Below are positions 36,922-47,029 of a stretch of 64,000 bases of DNA, one piece after another (position 1 is the first letter of the stretch; every line of letters begins with the position of its first letter). The stretch lies in contig NZ_JAINZT010000009.1 in the NCBI RefSeq assembly GCF_020166515.1, forward strand, positions 1 through 64,000, written 5' to 3'. The stretch comes from Robertkochia flava. Its GTDB lineage: Bacteria > Bacteroidota > Bacteroidia > Flavobacteriales > Flavobacteriaceae. The notes under the pieces were generated by a model. It had not been told where the DNA came from. It ran no database searches and saw only the letters and a program-made list of their open reading frames with translations. The position numbers were made by a program, and so were the translations under genes.

Positions 36922-39540
36922 TTACGATTGTAAATAGGTCTTTACCTTTTCGAGGGCTTCCGGTATTCCGGAAGGATTCTTCCCTCCGGCTGTTGCAAAG
37001 AAGGGTTGTCCTCCCCCGCCGCCCTGGATATATTTACCCAGCTCTCTGACGATCTGCCCGGCATTAAGATTTCGACCGGTAGCGAGATCTTTGGAGATAT
37101 AGCAGGTAAGCATGGCCTTGCCTTTTTCTTCTGAACCAAATAAAAGAAAGAGGTTATCCAATTCTCCACCAAGCTCAAAACAAAGATCTTTAATACCTCC
37201 CTGGTTGAGATCTACCTTTTCTGCGAGGAATTTGATCCCATTTACTTCGGTTACCCGTGCCTTGAGATCCTGTTTCAGGTGGCCCGCCTTTTCCTTTAGT
37301 AATACCTCCAGTTGTTTTCGGAGTTCAGCATTTTCCTCCTGCAGGCCTGAGATGGCTTTAAGGGTATCGGCAGGATTCTTCAGGGTTTGCTGCACTTGTT
37401 CCAGGGCACTGGAACGGGATTTAAAATACTCCATGGCCTTTTTACCGGTGATGGCTTCAATTCGCCTTATACCGGCAGCAACGGCACTTTCTGAGGTTAT
37501 GATAAAATACCAGATATCGCCTGTATTCTGAACGTGGGTACCCCCGCACAGTTCGGTGCTCTCCCCAAAGGTTATGGTCCGTACTTCATCGCCATACTTT
37601 TCTCCAAAAAGTGCGATGGCACCATCGGCAATGGCCTGTTCATAGGCCACAGCTCTTTTTTCCACTTTGGGAAGCTGCTTGAGAATACGTTGATTCACCC
37701 GGTCTTCAACGGCCTGCAATTCCTCTTTTGTAAGTTTACTGAAGTGAGAGAAATCAAAACGAAGTCCCTCACTGTTCACCATACTTCCCTTTTGCTCCAC
37801 ATGCGTTCCCAGAACTTCCCTTAGGGCCTGGTGCAGCAAATGGGTGGCTGAGTGATTGGACTGGGTCATCAGACGTTTTTCACGGCTTACCACCGCATTC
37901 ATTTCCGACTCCGGGTTCTTGGGCAGTGACTTTGAAAAATGGATAATAAGGTTATTTTCCCTTTTCGTATTGGTTATGGAGATCTTATTTCCGTCCTGAT
38001 CTTCCAGGTATCCCTGGTCTCCTACCTGTCCGCCACCTTCCGGATAGAAAGGAGTACGGTCAAGCACCATCTGGTACATGGCCCCGCCTTTTTTGCGTTC
38101 CACTTTGCGGTAACGGGTGATCCTGGCTTTTGCTTCCAGGGTGTCGTATCCTACGAACTCCTCTCCCGCCATACCGTCAAGCATGGTCCAATCTCCGGTT
38201 TCTATCTTGGTTGCCGCTCTGGAGCGGTCCTTTTGTTTTTTCAATTCCTTGTGAAATCCGGCCTCGTCAAGTTTCATCTGACGCTCCCCGAGAATCAGGG
38301 CGGTAAGGTCTATCGGAAATCCGTAGGTATCATATAGTTCAAAGGCTTTGGCACCTTCAACGGTATCGCCTTTGGTATTTGCAATGATCTGATCGAGTAA
38401 TTGCAGCCCCTGCTCCAGGGTTCTCAGGAATCCGGCTTCCTCTTCGCGAATCACCTTTCCCACGAGCTCAGCCTGGGCTCCGATCTCAGGAAAGAAATCC
38501 TTCATCTGTTCACTAAGAATACGTACCAAATCATATATAAAGGGCTCCTTCTTATCCAAAAAGGTGAATCCATAACGGATCGCTCTTCTTAAGATCCTTC
38601 TGATCACATATCCGGCCCCCGTATTTGAAGGCAACTGGCCATCGGCAATAGCAAAAGCCACGGCGCGTACGTGATCGGCAATTACCCTTACCGCAATATC
38701 GGTCTCCTCATTTTTCCCGTACTGCACCCCACATGCCTTTTCAATTTGTGCGATCAACGGAGTAAAGACATCGGTGTCATAGTTACTTTGAACCCCCTGC
38801 AGGACCATGCACAGACGCTCAAACCCCATTCCGGTATCCACATGCTGTGCAGGAAGTTTCTCCAGGCTGCCATCTGCCTTACGGTTGAACTCCATAAACA
38901 CGAGGTTCCAGATCTCCACCACCTGGGGGTGATCCTGGTTGACCAGGGAAGCCCCGGAAACTTTTTTGCGTTCTGACTCAGAACGGATATCCACATGGAT
39001 CTCAGAACACGGACCACAGGGACCCTGGTCTCCCATTTCCCAGAAATTATCCTTTTTATTCCCCATCAGGATGCGTTCTTCAGGAACGATCTCCTTCCAG
39101 AGGTCAAAAGCCTCCTTATCCATTTCCAGTCCGTCCGAATCTGCTCCCTCAAAAACGGTCACATACAGTTTATCCTTATCGATCTTATAAACTTCGGTAA
39201 GCAATTCCCAGGCCCAGGAGATGGCTTCCTTCTTAAAGTAATCCCCAAAACTCCAGTTGCCCAGCATTTCAAACATGGTATGGTGATAGGTGTCTTTCCC
39301 TACTTCCTCCAGGTCATTATGCTTTCCGCTTACACGGAGACATTTCTGCGTATCACACACCCTTGGAAACTGCGGTTTTTTATTCCCGAGAAAGTATTCC
39401 TTAAACTGGTTCATCCCGGCATTGGTGAACATCAGGGTCGGGTCATCCTTAATCACCATAGGAGCCGATGGGACCACCTGGTGTTTGCGGTTTTCAAAAA
39501 ACTTCAGAAATTCCTGTCGTATCTCCTTTGATGTCATCAT
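36922..39540 (-). CDS. alaS: Alanine--tRNA ligase
   Basis: This enzyme charges tRNA-Ala and edits mis-charged Ser or Gly. The 872-residue protein has the class II catalytic core ([49 protein letters not shown]). The editing domain has zinc ligands HSATHLLH and the CGGTHV motif. A C-Ala region ends with the glycine-rich [14 protein letters not shown]. All three parts are intact. The start may be Met1 or Met2. It is divergent from the M23 peptidase gene, whose promoter lies 20-90 bp away. Confidence 0.97.
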   Translation of the reverse strand: MMTSKEIRQEFLKFFENRKHQVVPSAPMVIKDDPTLMFTNAGMNQFKEYFLGNKKPQFPRVCDTQKCLRVSGKHNDLEEVGKDTYHHTMFEMLGNWSFGDYFKKEAISWAWELLTEVYKIDKDKLYVTVFEGADSDGLEMDKEAFDLWKEIVPEERILMGNKKDNFWEMGDQGPCGPCSEIHVDIRSESERKKVSGASLVNQDHPQVVEIWNLVFMEFNRKADGSLEKLPAQHVDTGMGFERLCMVLQGVQSNYDTDVFTPLIAQIEKACGVQYGKNEETDIAVRVIADHVRAVAFAIADGQLPSNTGAGYVIRRILRRAIRYGFTFLDKKEPFIYDLVRILSEQMKDFFPEIGAQAELVGKVIREEEAGFLRTLEQGLQLLDQIIANTKGDTVEGAKAFELYDTYGFPIDLTALILGERQMKLDEAGFHKELKKQKDRSRAATKIETGDWTMLDGMAGEEFVGYDTLEAKARITRYRKVERKKGGAMYQMVLDRTPFYPEGGGQVGDQGYLEDQDGNKISITNTKRENNLIIHFSKSLPKNPESEMNAVVSREKRLMTQSNHSATHLLHQALREVLGTHVEQKGSMVNSEGLRFDFSHFSKLTKEELQAVEDRVNQRILKQLPKVEKRAVAYEQAIADGAIALFGEKYGDEVRTITFGESTELCGGTHVQNTGDIWYFIITSESAVAAGIRRIEAITGKKAMEYFKSRSSALEQVQQTLKNPADTLKAISGLQEENAELRKQLEVLLKEKAGHLKQDLKARVTEVNGIKFLAEKVDLNQGGIKDLCFELGGELDNLFLLFGSEEKGKAMLTCYISKDLATGRNLNAGQIVRELGKYIQGGGGGQPFFATAGGKNPSGIPEALEKVKTYLQS

Positions 39541-39562
39541 AAAGTCTTAACTTTTTGCCAAA

Positions 39563-39595
39563 TTGCATCCAACTGCAAAACAATTTTTATATTTG
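39563..39595 (+). promoter_or_regulatory. Promoter of the M23-MerR-LemA-TPM operon
   Basis: TTG at 39563-39565 and TATATTTG at 39588-39595 (22 bp apart), 59 bp upstream of the M23 peptidase start. Confidence 0.65.
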
Positions 39596-39654
39596 TTTGC
39601 TTTGCAACACTTTTTGCTTCCTTTTCAAAGGGCAAAAATAGAACATTTAAGCGA

Positions 39655-40632
39655 ATGGCGAAGGTAAAATATTATTACGATTCAGACACTTTATCCTACA
39701 GGCGCATCGAGCCCAAAAAAGGCAAAAAAGTACTGAATGTCTTTCTTTTCATGTTTGCCTCTTTCCTTTTTGGCACCCTTGGGCTTATCGTTTTACTCAA
39801 CACCAGTCTGGTGAATACTCCTAAGGAATTATCCCAGGCCAGGGAGCTTAAGAATTACGAGCTCCAGTTTCAGTTACTGAATAAGAAAATGGCCCAGATC
39901 GAAGAGGTACTGGCCAATGTGGAAGACCGGGACAACAATATTTACCGTTTGTATTTTGAGGCCGACCCTATACCCAATGAGCAACGAACTGCAGGTTTTG
40001 GTGGGGTAAACCGATACAAGGACCTGGAGGGCTACAACAACTCTGACCTGATCATCGGGGCTACCAAAAGGCTTGAAAAACTTCAAAAACGCTTAGTGAT
40101 TCAATCCAAGTCTCTGGATGAGATCACCGAGCTGGCCGAAGAAAAGGCAAAACTGCTCACTTCTATTCCGGCTATACAACCTGTAAGAAATAAAGATCTG
40201 AAGCGGATGGCCTCGGGTTACGGATGGCGATCAGACCCTTTTACCAAGGTGAGGAAGTTTCATTACGGAATGGACTTTACAGCGCCCAGGGGTACCCCGA
40301 TCTACGCCACCGGAGACGGGAAAGTGATCCGGGCCGACAACCGGGCCACAGGTTACGGAGAACACATCAGAATAGACCATGGATTTGGCTATATCACCAT
40401 TTACGCTCACCTGAGTAAATACAAGGTTCGCAAGGGACAACAGGTAAAACGCGGAGACATTATCGGATACGTTGGCAGTACAGGGCGCTCACAGGCACCT
40501 CACCTACATTACGAGGTTTGGAAGGACGAGAAACGAATCAACCCGATCAATTTCTATTACGGAAGTTTATCTGCTGCCGAGTTTGAGGCCTTGTTGAAAG
40601 CTGCTTCACAGGAAAACCAATCGCTGGATTAA
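39655..40632 (+). CDS. M23-family metallopeptidase, membrane-anchored
   Basis: This 325-residue cell-wall endopeptidase-like protein has a basic cytoplasmic tail, one transmembrane helix (VFLFMFASFLFGTLGLIVLL, about residues 29-48) and a coiled coil (about 60-155). The C-terminal LytM/M23 domain has RSDPFTKVRKFHYGMDF with the H-x3-D zinc motif and SQAPHLHYEVW with H-x-H. All zinc ligands are present, so it may be active on peptidoglycan cross-bridges. Similar proteins in Bacteroidota are implicated in cell shape. Its stop overlaps the MerR start (TAATG), so the two are coupled. It heads a five-gene operon. Confidence 0.92.
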   Translation: MAKVKYYYDSDTLSYRRIEPKKGKKVLNVFLFMFASFLFGTLGLIVLLNTSLVNTPKELSQARELKNYELQFQLLNKKMAQIEEVLANVEDRDNNIYRLYFEADPIPNEQRTAGFGGVNRYKDLEGYNNSDLIIGATKRLEKLQKRLVIQSKSLDEITELAEEKAKLLTSIPAIQPVRNKDLKRMASGYGWRSDPFTKVRKFHYGMDFTAPRGTPIYATGDGKVIRADNRATGYGEHIRIDHGFGYITIYAHLSKYKVRKGQQVKRGDIIGYVGSTGRSQAPHLHYEVWKDEKRINPINFYYGSLSAAEFEALLKAASQENQSLD

Positions 40633-40961
40633 TGCACCTTAACCTTCCTGACAAACTCTACTACAGCATCGGAGAAGTTGCTGCCGCCTTTGAGGTAAAT
40701 ACCTCCCTGATCCGCTTTTGGGAAAAGGAATTTAAGGAAATAAACCCCAGGAAAAATGCCAAGGGCGACCGCAGATTCAGCAAAGAAGACATCGAAACCC
40801 TCCAGCTCATCTACCACCTGGTCAAAGAGCGTGGCTTCACCCTGGAGGGTGCTAAGATCCACCTCCGCGAACACCGCCAGCAAACCCTCAACAATTACGA
40901 GATTATTCGTAAATTGGAGTCTATAAAAGCTGAGCTTTTAAAGATCAAAAACCAACTTTAA
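40632..40961 (+). CDS. MerR-family transcriptional regulator
   Basis: A 109-residue protein with a winged HTH of the MerR type: KLYYSIGEVAAAFEVNTSLIRFWEKEF, then NPRKNAKGDRRFSKEDIETLQLI. A helix ending KLESIKAELLKIKNQL follows, probably a dimer coiled coil. It has no cysteine-based or ligand-binding C-terminal domain, so what it senses is unclear. It is coupled to the M23 gene by a one-base overlap and followed by lemA 10 bp later. It may regulate its own operon; the sequence does not show an operator. Confidence 0.92.
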   Translation: MHLNLPDKLYYSIGEVAAAFEVNTSLIRFWEKEFKEINPRKNAKGDRRFSKEDIETLQLIYHLVKERGFTLEGAKIHLREHRQQTLNNYEIIRKLESIKAELLKIKNQL

Positions 40962-40971
40962 AAAACATCTT

Positions 40972-41574
40972 ATGAAAAAATGGCTAATTCCCCTGATCAT
41001 TATCGGGGTTCTGGTATTTGCAATAGGTAGCTGGATCGCCGGAATTAACAATACCGCTGTTGAATATGACGAAAACGTGAAACAGGCATGGGCAAACGTG
41101 GAGAGTTCCTATCAAAGGCGAAACGACCTTATCGGGAACCTGGTAAAAACCGTTCAGGGAGCTGCCGACTTTGAAAGGGGAACCCTAACCGATGTTATCG
41201 AGGCCCGTTCCAAAGCGACCCAGGTACAGGTAGACCCGGACAACCTTACCCCGGAGAAACTCGCAGAATTTCAACAGGCACAAACAGGGGTATCCTCTGC
41301 CCTTTCCCGGTTACTGGTTACCGTAGAGCGCTACCCGGAACTCAAGGCCAACCAGAACTTCCTGGAATTGCAGTCGCAACTGGAGGGGACGGAAAACAGG
41401 ATCAATGTAGCCAGGGACCGCTATAACGAATCGGTAAACATTTATAACCGACACATCCGGATCTTCCCGAACAGCCTGGTGGCCGGTATGCTTGGATTTG
41501 ATAAGAGAACACCCTTCGAGGCCGATCCGGGAGCGGAAAATGCGCCTGAAGTGGAATTTGATTTTCAAAACTAG
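40972..41574 (+). CDS. LemA family protein
   Basis: This 200-residue protein has an N-terminal membrane helix (LIPLIIIGVLVFAIGSWIAGI) and the LemA helical domain: VKQAWANVESSYQRRNDLIGNLVKTV, LLVTVERYPELKANQNFLELQ, NIYNRHIRIFPNSLVAGMLGF. LemA proteins are membrane-bound helical-bundle proteins, often encoded beside TPM-domain proteins as here. Role unresolved, possibly envelope stress or assembly. The three-gene order LemA-TPM-TPM is common in Bacteroidota, and the adjacency suggests a complex. It ends 2 bp before the first TPM gene. Confidence 0.95.
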   Translation: MKKWLIPLIIIGVLVFAIGSWIAGINNTAVEYDENVKQAWANVESSYQRRNDLIGNLVKTVQGAADFERGTLTDVIEARSKATQVQVDPDNLTPEKLAEFQQAQTGVSSALSRLLVTVERYPELKANQNFLELQSQLEGTENRINVARDRYNESVNIYNRHIRIFPNSLVAGMLGFDKRTPFEADPGAENAPEVEFDFQN

Positions 41575-41576
41575 TT

Positions 41577-42020
41577 ATGTCCAGATCTAAAGTAGAGTCT
41601 TTCCTGTCTGCCGATGATGAAAAGGAGATCGTAGAAGCCATCCGTATCGCGGAAAAATTTACCTCCGGCGAGATCAGGGTTCACCTGGAGCCCGCAACAG
41701 AAGAAGACCCGTTAAAGCACGCCGCAGACATTTTCCACCACCTGGGCATGGACCGCACCGAAGCGCGAAACGGGGTATTGATCTATATCGCCGTGGTGGC
41801 GCATAAATTTGTGATCTACGGCGATAAAGGCATCTACGAAAAGGTACCCCATGATTTCTGGGAAATTACCCGGGATGAAATGCAGCGATACTTTAAAGAG
41901 GGCCGGTTCAAACAAGGGATCATTGCCGGAGTATTAAGTGCAGGGGAACAGCTGCAGAAATATTTCCCATGGCAGCGTGACGATATTAACGAACTCCCCG
42001 ATGAAGTTTCTAAAGGATGA
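41577..42020 (+). CDS. TPM-domain protein (no signal peptide)
   Basis: This 147-residue protein has a single TPM domain (TLP18.3/Psb32/MOLO-1; PF04536): EIVEAIRIAEKFTSGEIRVHLEP, RNGVLIYIAVVAHKFVIYGDKGI, WEITRDEMQRYFKEGRFKQGI. It has no signal peptide or membrane helix, unlike its neighbour, so it is presumably cytoplasmic or peripheral. The ATGA overlap of 4 bp with the next gene points to co-translation. It is close in sequence arrangement to the second TPM gene, and the pair could have arisen by tandem duplication. Confidence 0.92.
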   Translation: MSRSKVESFLSADDEKEIVEAIRIAEKFTSGEIRVHLEPATEEDPLKHAADIFHHLGMDRTEARNGVLIYIAVVAHKFVIYGDKGIYEKVPHDFWEITRDEMQRYFKEGRFKQGIIAGVLSAGEQLQKYFPWQRDDINELPDEVSKG

Positions 42021-42832
42021 ATTTAAGCACCCTCATAAAACCAATAAAGACCATCACCCTCCTGCTCTTGCTGTTTGCAGGACATGCTCTATGGGCCCAG
42101 TTCAAGATTCCTCCAAAGCCGGATTTTCAAACCAGTGTTTACGATTATATCAACCTGCTTTCTTCCGCTCAGAAAAGCAGTTTAGAACAGAAACTGATTC
42201 GCTATTCCGACACCACCTCCACCCAGATCGTGGTGGCGATCATCGGCACCACCGAAGGGGAAAACATCAACTACCTGGGTGCACAATGGGGTCAGGAATG
42301 GGGTATTGGACAAGCCAAAGAAGATAACGGGGTACTTATCCTGCTGGCGAGGGACGATCGAAGAATCGCTATTAACACCGGTTACGGAGTAGAGCACCTG
42401 CTAACCGATGCCCTTTCAAAGCGGATCATAGAGAACGTGATCATTCCGGAGTTCCGAAATGGCGATTATTACGGGGGCCTTGACAGGGGTGCCGATGTGA
42501 TATTCCAGGTTTTACAGGGAGAATACCAGGGCAGCAGACCTTCTGAAGGCCCGTCATTTGACTTTTCAAATTTCATTTTCCTGGCCTTTATCATTTTCAT
42601 GATACTCATTGTACTATCCCGGAATAAAGGGGGGCGAGGAGGCAAAGGGCCCGGTGGTCGTCGCGGAGGCTTAAGTCCGCTGGACATAATCATCCTCAGC
42701 AATATGGGGCGACGCAGTTCCGGAGGATTCGGAGGTGGATTCGGCGGAGGCGGAGGCTTTGGCGGAGGTGGTTTTGGCGGTGGCTTCGGAGGGGGTGGCT
42801 TTGGCGGTGGCGGTGCTTCCGGGGGTTGGTAG
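42017..42832 (+). CDS. TPM-domain membrane protein with Gly-rich tail
   Basis: This 271-residue protein has a signal peptide (LLLLFAGHALWAQ). A TPM domain follows, about residues 30-165 (YDYINLLSSAQKSSLEQKL, GQAKEDNGVLILLARDDRRIAINTG, LTDALSKRIIENVIIPEF). A membrane helix (FIFLAFIIFMILIVL) and a basic linker come next, then a glycine-rich tail (repeats of GGGFGGG, about 230-271). This is the usual form for TPM proteins encoded with LemA. The tail is encoded by GGCGGAGG-type DNA repeats. It is the last gene of the operon; 42833-43107 beyond it has no recognisable gene. Confidence 0.94.
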   Translation: MNLSTLIKPIKTITLLLLLFAGHALWAQFKIPPKPDFQTSVYDYINLLSSAQKSSLEQKLIRYSDTTSTQIVVAIIGTTEGENINYLGAQWGQEWGIGQAKEDNGVLILLARDDRRIAINTGYGVEHLLTDALSKRIIENVIIPEFRNGDYYGGLDRGADVIFQVLQGEYQGSRPSEGPSFDFSNFIFLAFIIFMILIVLSRNKGGRGGKGPGGRRGGLSPLDIIILSNMGRRSSGGFGGGFGGGGGFGGGGFGGGFGGGGFGGGGASGGW

Positions 42833-43107
42833 GACAATCGGCTTAGTGATCTGTACTTCTTACGGCACAGCACATAAAGATGAAGAAAATGCGAACCTGC
42901 AGACAGTCAAGGGCGGGTAGGTGCAAACCAAGTCGTGTTCCCTCATCTTTCCATTTCACCTATATTCCGGTATCGATGATCTTTCGCCTCCTGTTTTACC
43001 AATTTACCATTGCCGGTTTTGGGATTTACCGACATACCTCCACCCCTGTTACAGAGCAATGAATAACTACGACATAAGAGCTATCACCAAAAAATCTGAC
43101 GAAATTT

Positions 43108-43902
43108 ATGTTGAAATCCACTTTTAAAATATCAAAGATGGATTGCCCATCAGAGGAAAATCTGATACGAATAAAACTGGGAGAAATTGATGAAATAGCC
43201 CAGCTTAAATTTGACTTACCGAACCGGATGCTCACTGTTTTTCACGATGGAAATACCGCTCTTATCGAGCGATCGGTGATGGAATTGAATCTTAGCGGCC
43301 ATAAGATAAATACAGAGGAAACCGGAGCTATTGCATCAAAGGATGCCACAGATCAACGGAAACTGTTGTGGGCAGTTCTCGGGATCAACTTCCTCTTTTT
43401 TATCATTGAGATGACCTCCGGCCTGCTGTCGAGATCCATGGGATTGGTGGCAGACAGCCTTGATATGCTTGCCGATTCTTTCGTTTACGGCCTGAGTCTT
43501 TTTGCGGTCGGGGGATCCCTGATCAAAAAGAAAAAAATTGCAAAACTGGCAGGGTACTTCCAGATCGCACTGGCTGTAATTGGATTTACAGAAGTGCTGA
43601 GAAGATTTTTCGAAACAGAAAAGATCGCTGATTTTAAAACCATGATCATTGTTTCAGTGCTCGCCCTGATCGCCAACGCCATTTGCCTGTACCTGCTGCA
43701 GAAATCCAAAAGCAAGGAAGAGGCTCATATGAAAGCAAGCATGATCTTCACATCGAATGATGTGATCATTAATCTAGGTGTGATCCTGGCCGGTACCCTG
43801 GTGCATATCACGGATACAAATACTCCTGACCTGATCATAGGCGCAGTAGTGTTCGTTCTGGTTATTCAGGGAGCGATAAGGATCTTGAAATTAGGCAAAT
43901 AA
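43108..43902 (+). CDS. HMA-like domain fused to a CDF-type cation transporter
   Basis: This is a 264-residue protein. The first ~70 residues resemble an HMA metal-binding fold (TFKISKMDCPSEENLIRIKL) but have only one cysteine (MDCPSE instead of MxCxxC). The rest is a CDF (cation diffusion facilitator) type membrane domain: FLFFIIEMTSGLLSRSMGLVADSLDMLADSFVYGLSLF carries the metal-site aspartates in the D-x3-D pattern. The second site is in SMIFTSNDVIINLGVILAG. It probably exports zinc or a similar divalent metal. The C-terminal CDF cytoplasmic domain is missing, so it is a short form. It is convergent with the outer-membrane gene at 44041. Confidence 0.85.
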   Translation: MLKSTFKISKMDCPSEENLIRIKLGEIDEIAQLKFDLPNRMLTVFHDGNTALIERSVMELNLSGHKINTEETGAIASKDATDQRKLLWAVLGINFLFFIIEMTSGLLSRSMGLVADSLDMLADSFVYGLSLFAVGGSLIKKKKIAKLAGYFQIALAVIGFTEVLRRFFETEKIADFKTMIIVSVLALIANAICLYLLQKSKSKEEAHMKASMIFTSNDVIINLGVILAGTLVHITDTNTPDLIIGAVVFVLVIQGAIRILKLGK

Positions 43903-43904
43903 GT

Positions 43905-43980
43905 AAGCAGACCTGCCGCCAGGCAGGGCGAAAACCCTACTCGCCAGACAGGGTTGCGAAGGTGCTGCAACCCCTGCACT
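43905..43980. repeat. Partial dispersed-repeat modules and a hairpin in a convergent gap
   Basis: CCTGCCGCCAGGCAGGG (43909-43926) resembles the GCAGGCAGG module of the repeat family. A perfect 7-bp hairpin GGGTTGC / GCAACCC lies at 43951-43973. There is no T run, so it is not a standard terminator. Confidence 0.5.
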
Positions 43981-44040
43981 GTTTACCCCAGAATATGCCC
44001 GCACCCACTTAACGGATTACCGGCCTGCCGGCTTACCAAA

Positions 44041-46842
44041 TTACCTTCTGTAATACCGCATTCTGCCGCCTCCCGAAGCCGGACGCTTTCCGCCAAACTG
44101 ATCAAACTTCCAGGTAAGTGTAACCATAAAGTACTGCGTAAGCACCGTCCCCTGGGAATCCTGCACGAAGTCGACCCCTGCGGTTCTCTGGGTATTGATA
44201 TTCTGGTTGAGCAGGTCGTAGGCCATTACCTTAAGACTTGCCTGCTTCTTAAACAGTTCCACCCCCAGGGTCATATTCCAGAAAAGCGCATCCTTATCAA
44301 AGGATTCACTTACATTTCCGTTGTAGGTATAGGTAATATCATTACCCCAGATGATATTCTCTGGCCAGTACGTGGTCGTTCTTAATCCGGCACTCTGGCT
44401 GATAAAATTGACATCTTCAAAATTATCAAGACTGTAACGAATATCATTATAACTGATGGTATACTGCGGCTCGATCTCAAACAACTCGTTTCTGACAAAG
44501 GTGGTCGAAGCCCTTAGCCCGGGAGCAGAGGTCTCGGTTTCCAGCTGCACTCCATTGGAAAAGTTAATATTTCGGCTAAGGTTATAGTTTGGGTCAAACC
44601 GCAGGCTTAAGGTATACTTATCGTTCTTTTTTAATTGCTTATTATACCCGACACCTACATTAAAATTATACGATCCGGTCACATTGGTAAATTCCGTGGT
44701 TCTTAAAAAATTCTCATCAGTGGTGGTTCTGGCCACCACCTGGTCTTCACTGTAAGAACCGTTAACATAAACAAAGAAGCCTTGTCCGCTTTTCCAGTCG
44801 TAATTACTAAAGCTCATGGCATACCGGTGTGCAATTTCAGGATCCAGATTCGGATTACCGATCACAATATTCAACGGATCACTCACATTAGGAACCGGCT
44901 GCAACTGAGTTACTGAAGGCACATTGACATTTGGAAAATACCCGGCAAAGATCGATGCGTTCTTTCCTAAGGACAACCGCCCTCTGAATTGCAGTAGGAA
45001 GTTTTCGTAACGTCTGGAAAAGGAGGTCCCCTGAAGGAAATCCAGGTTTCGCAGGTCATTTTGCTGAAACACCCCGTCGACACTCACAAAATTTCTCTTG
45101 TTTCTGTAAGAAAGCCCCAGACTCGGACTTTGCCTGATATTACGGAATTCAAAATCGGAGCTTTGTACCGTGTTAAAATTGCTATAAGTTCCGGTGTCAG
45201 GATCAAAATCAAAAACCCGGCGTTCATTTTTCTCCTCCGTGGCCTCGTATTCATATTCGAATTCCAGCAACAGATTATTCAGAACAGGGTATCGATAGGT
45301 TAACTCGATACTGTACTGATCCAGGGAATTATCAGCGTTTGTTTCCTGATCGAGGGTTTCCACCCCGGGATTTGCACCAAAAACCTCCCGGCGGCTGCGC
45401 TGCCGGTTTTGGCTTATCGAAGTACTGTTATTGTTTGAAAAGGAGATTCTTGCGAATTGCCCAAGGGTATCCAGACGCTTTAATACGTCTACCCTGTTGT
45501 TAAAATTCCTGCTTTCCCCTTCAGTATAATTACTGTTTTCATTCGCATTCACCACATTTTCAAATTCATCAAAGGATCGGGTGGTATTTTCTCCAAACGC
45601 CTTGGTAGCGTTCACGTTCACCACCGGCTGAACTGAGATCTGCAGGGTTTCAGAAAGATCGTATTCCAAATTGCCGTTCACCCTATGTGAATTGGAACTG
45701 TTATTTGACGACGATGTATTCTCGGTGAAGAAGCGCGCATCGGGTAAAATATTTTCTCTCAGGGTACGCTGATCATTAAAGCTCTCACTATTCCCATAAA
45801 AATAATTGGCAGCCAGTTCGTATTCTCCTTTTTTGGCGTTGGCGTAACTCCCCCCTGCATTGGTAGAAGTGGTGATCCCCTGGTTATTGCCTCCGAAATT
45901 GATCCCATTGATACTGAAACCTCCATTTCCACGGCCGGAACGACCTCCGGAAACAGAAACATTCCTTACATTTCCGCCAACGGCCTCAAAAACCTCATCG
46001 GTGGAGAAACCGGGACTATTGATATTATTTGACGCCGCCAGCACGCTGATACGTTCTGTATTATTGAAATAATTCAGCAATCCGCTGGCTTGGTACCTGT
46101 CGTCTGTACCGTATCCCGCTGCCAGCCTTCCGAACACGCCTTTGTTACGGTCTTTTCTTATGGTAAGGTTGATGGTCTTATTTTCCCCATCGGCCTGATC
46201 TCCTGTAAATTCCTCGGTTCGTGATTTGGTATCGGTGATCTGGATCTTATCTACCACGTCCTTCGGGAGACTACGGGTGGCTACTTTGGGATCACTGTCA
46301 AAAAATACCTGCCCATTGACCAAAACGCGGTTTACGGGCTTACCATTAACAGTAATATTTCCATTGAGATCCACCTCTACGCCGGGAAGCTTTTTAAGGA
46401 CATCCTCCACCGAGGCATCGGGCCTGGTCTTAAAGGAGGAGGTATTAAACTCCAGGGTATCTTTCTTGATCTGCACAGGGATACGGTCGGCTACCACATC
46501 AACGCCTTCCAGCTCCTCGGCCTGAACCTCCAACCGGATCTCGCCCAGGGCCAAAGTTCGCTTATCCAGGGTAATCGTTCTTTTTTGGGTCTGGTATCCG
46601 GTATAGGATACATAAAGATTCACCTCCTTTTCTTTTGTATTAAAAGCCAGGTCAAAAGCACCCGACTTGTCGGTAATACTATAGGATATCATGGTAGAAT
46701 CCTGAAGGCGTTCAGCATAAATGGTCGAAGCTTCCAGGCCTTCACGGGTATTGGCGTCCATTACCTTTCCGGTAATATGAAAGTCCTGGGCAAGCACAGG
46801 TTGAAGTCCCAGCAAAAAGATCAGCAGGTAAAGTTTGTTCAT
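44041..46842 (-). CDS. Outer-membrane barrel protein with CarboxypepD_reg and plug domains (OMP_b-brl_3-like)
   Basis: This 933-residue protein has a signal peptide ending PVLAQ. A CarboxypepD_reg-like domain follows (FHITGKVMDANTREGLEAST, to about residue 95), then a plug-like segment (VEDVLKKLPGVEVDLNGNI, VNRVLVNGQVFFDSDPKVAT). A long beta-barrel closes the protein, ending in a Gly/Arg-rich tail (GGKRPASGGGRMRYYRR). This matches the TonB-dependent-receptor relatives with the PF14905 barrel common in Flavobacteriia and similar in layout to the protein at 60563. No SusD or GLPGLI partner is adjacent. Ligand unknown. Confidence 0.85.
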   Translation of the reverse strand: MNKLYLLIFLLGLQPVLAQDFHITGKVMDANTREGLEASTIYAERLQDSTMISYSITDKSGAFDLAFNTKEKEVNLYVSYTGYQTQKRTITLDKRTLALGEIRLEVQAEELEGVDVVADRIPVQIKKDTLEFNTSSFKTRPDASVEDVLKKLPGVEVDLNGNITVNGKPVNRVLVNGQVFFDSDPKVATRSLPKDVVDKIQITDTKSRTEEFTGDQADGENKTINLTIRKDRNKGVFGRLAAGYGTDDRYQASGLLNYFNNTERISVLAASNNINSPGFSTDEVFEAVGGNVRNVSVSGGRSGRGNGGFSINGINFGGNNQGITTSTNAGGSYANAKKGEYELAANYFYGNSESFNDQRTLRENILPDARFFTENTSSSNNSSNSHRVNGNLEYDLSETLQISVQPVVNVNATKAFGENTTRSFDEFENVVNANENSNYTEGESRNFNNRVDVLKRLDTLGQFARISFSNNNSTSISQNRQRSRREVFGANPGVETLDQETNADNSLDQYSIELTYRYPVLNNLLLEFEYEYEATEEKNERRVFDFDPDTGTYSNFNTVQSSDFEFRNIRQSPSLGLSYRNKRNFVSVDGVFQQNDLRNLDFLQGTSFSRRYENFLLQFRGRLSLGKNASIFAGYFPNVNVPSVTQLQPVPNVSDPLNIVIGNPNLDPEIAHRYAMSFSNYDWKSGQGFFVYVNGSYSEDQVVARTTTDENFLRTTEFTNVTGSYNFNVGVGYNKQLKKNDKYTLSLRFDPNYNLSRNINFSNGVQLETETSAPGLRASTTFVRNELFEIEPQYTISYNDIRYSLDNFEDVNFISQSAGLRTTTYWPENIIWGNDITYTYNGNVSESFDKDALFWNMTLGVELFKKQASLKVMAYDLLNQNINTQRTAGVDFVQDSQGTVLTQYFMVTLTWKFDQFGGKRPASGGGRMRYYRR

Positions 46843-47029
46843 CAGTCGGGTATTAGTTTGGTTTAGACCGGGAGAGCAAAAGGAAGTTTAAATGGGAAAT
46901 GTTAAATTCATCCTAAATGAAAATTCATCTCCCCTGCGCTCGTTCTCCTCTCCGGATAAAGGCCCCGAAGATAAACACCTGCCCCTTTGGGTAATGTTAA
47001 ATTATTCGCAATACTTTATAAAGATTCTC

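Noticed and set aside
40224-40440. Open frames inside the M23 domain on both strands
   Set aside because: Shadows of the real coding frame, which carries the zinc-binding motifs.
42735-43127. Small open frames between the TPM and CDF genes
   Set aside because: Low-complexity shadow of the glycine-rich tail or weak starts with no motif; nothing to support translation.
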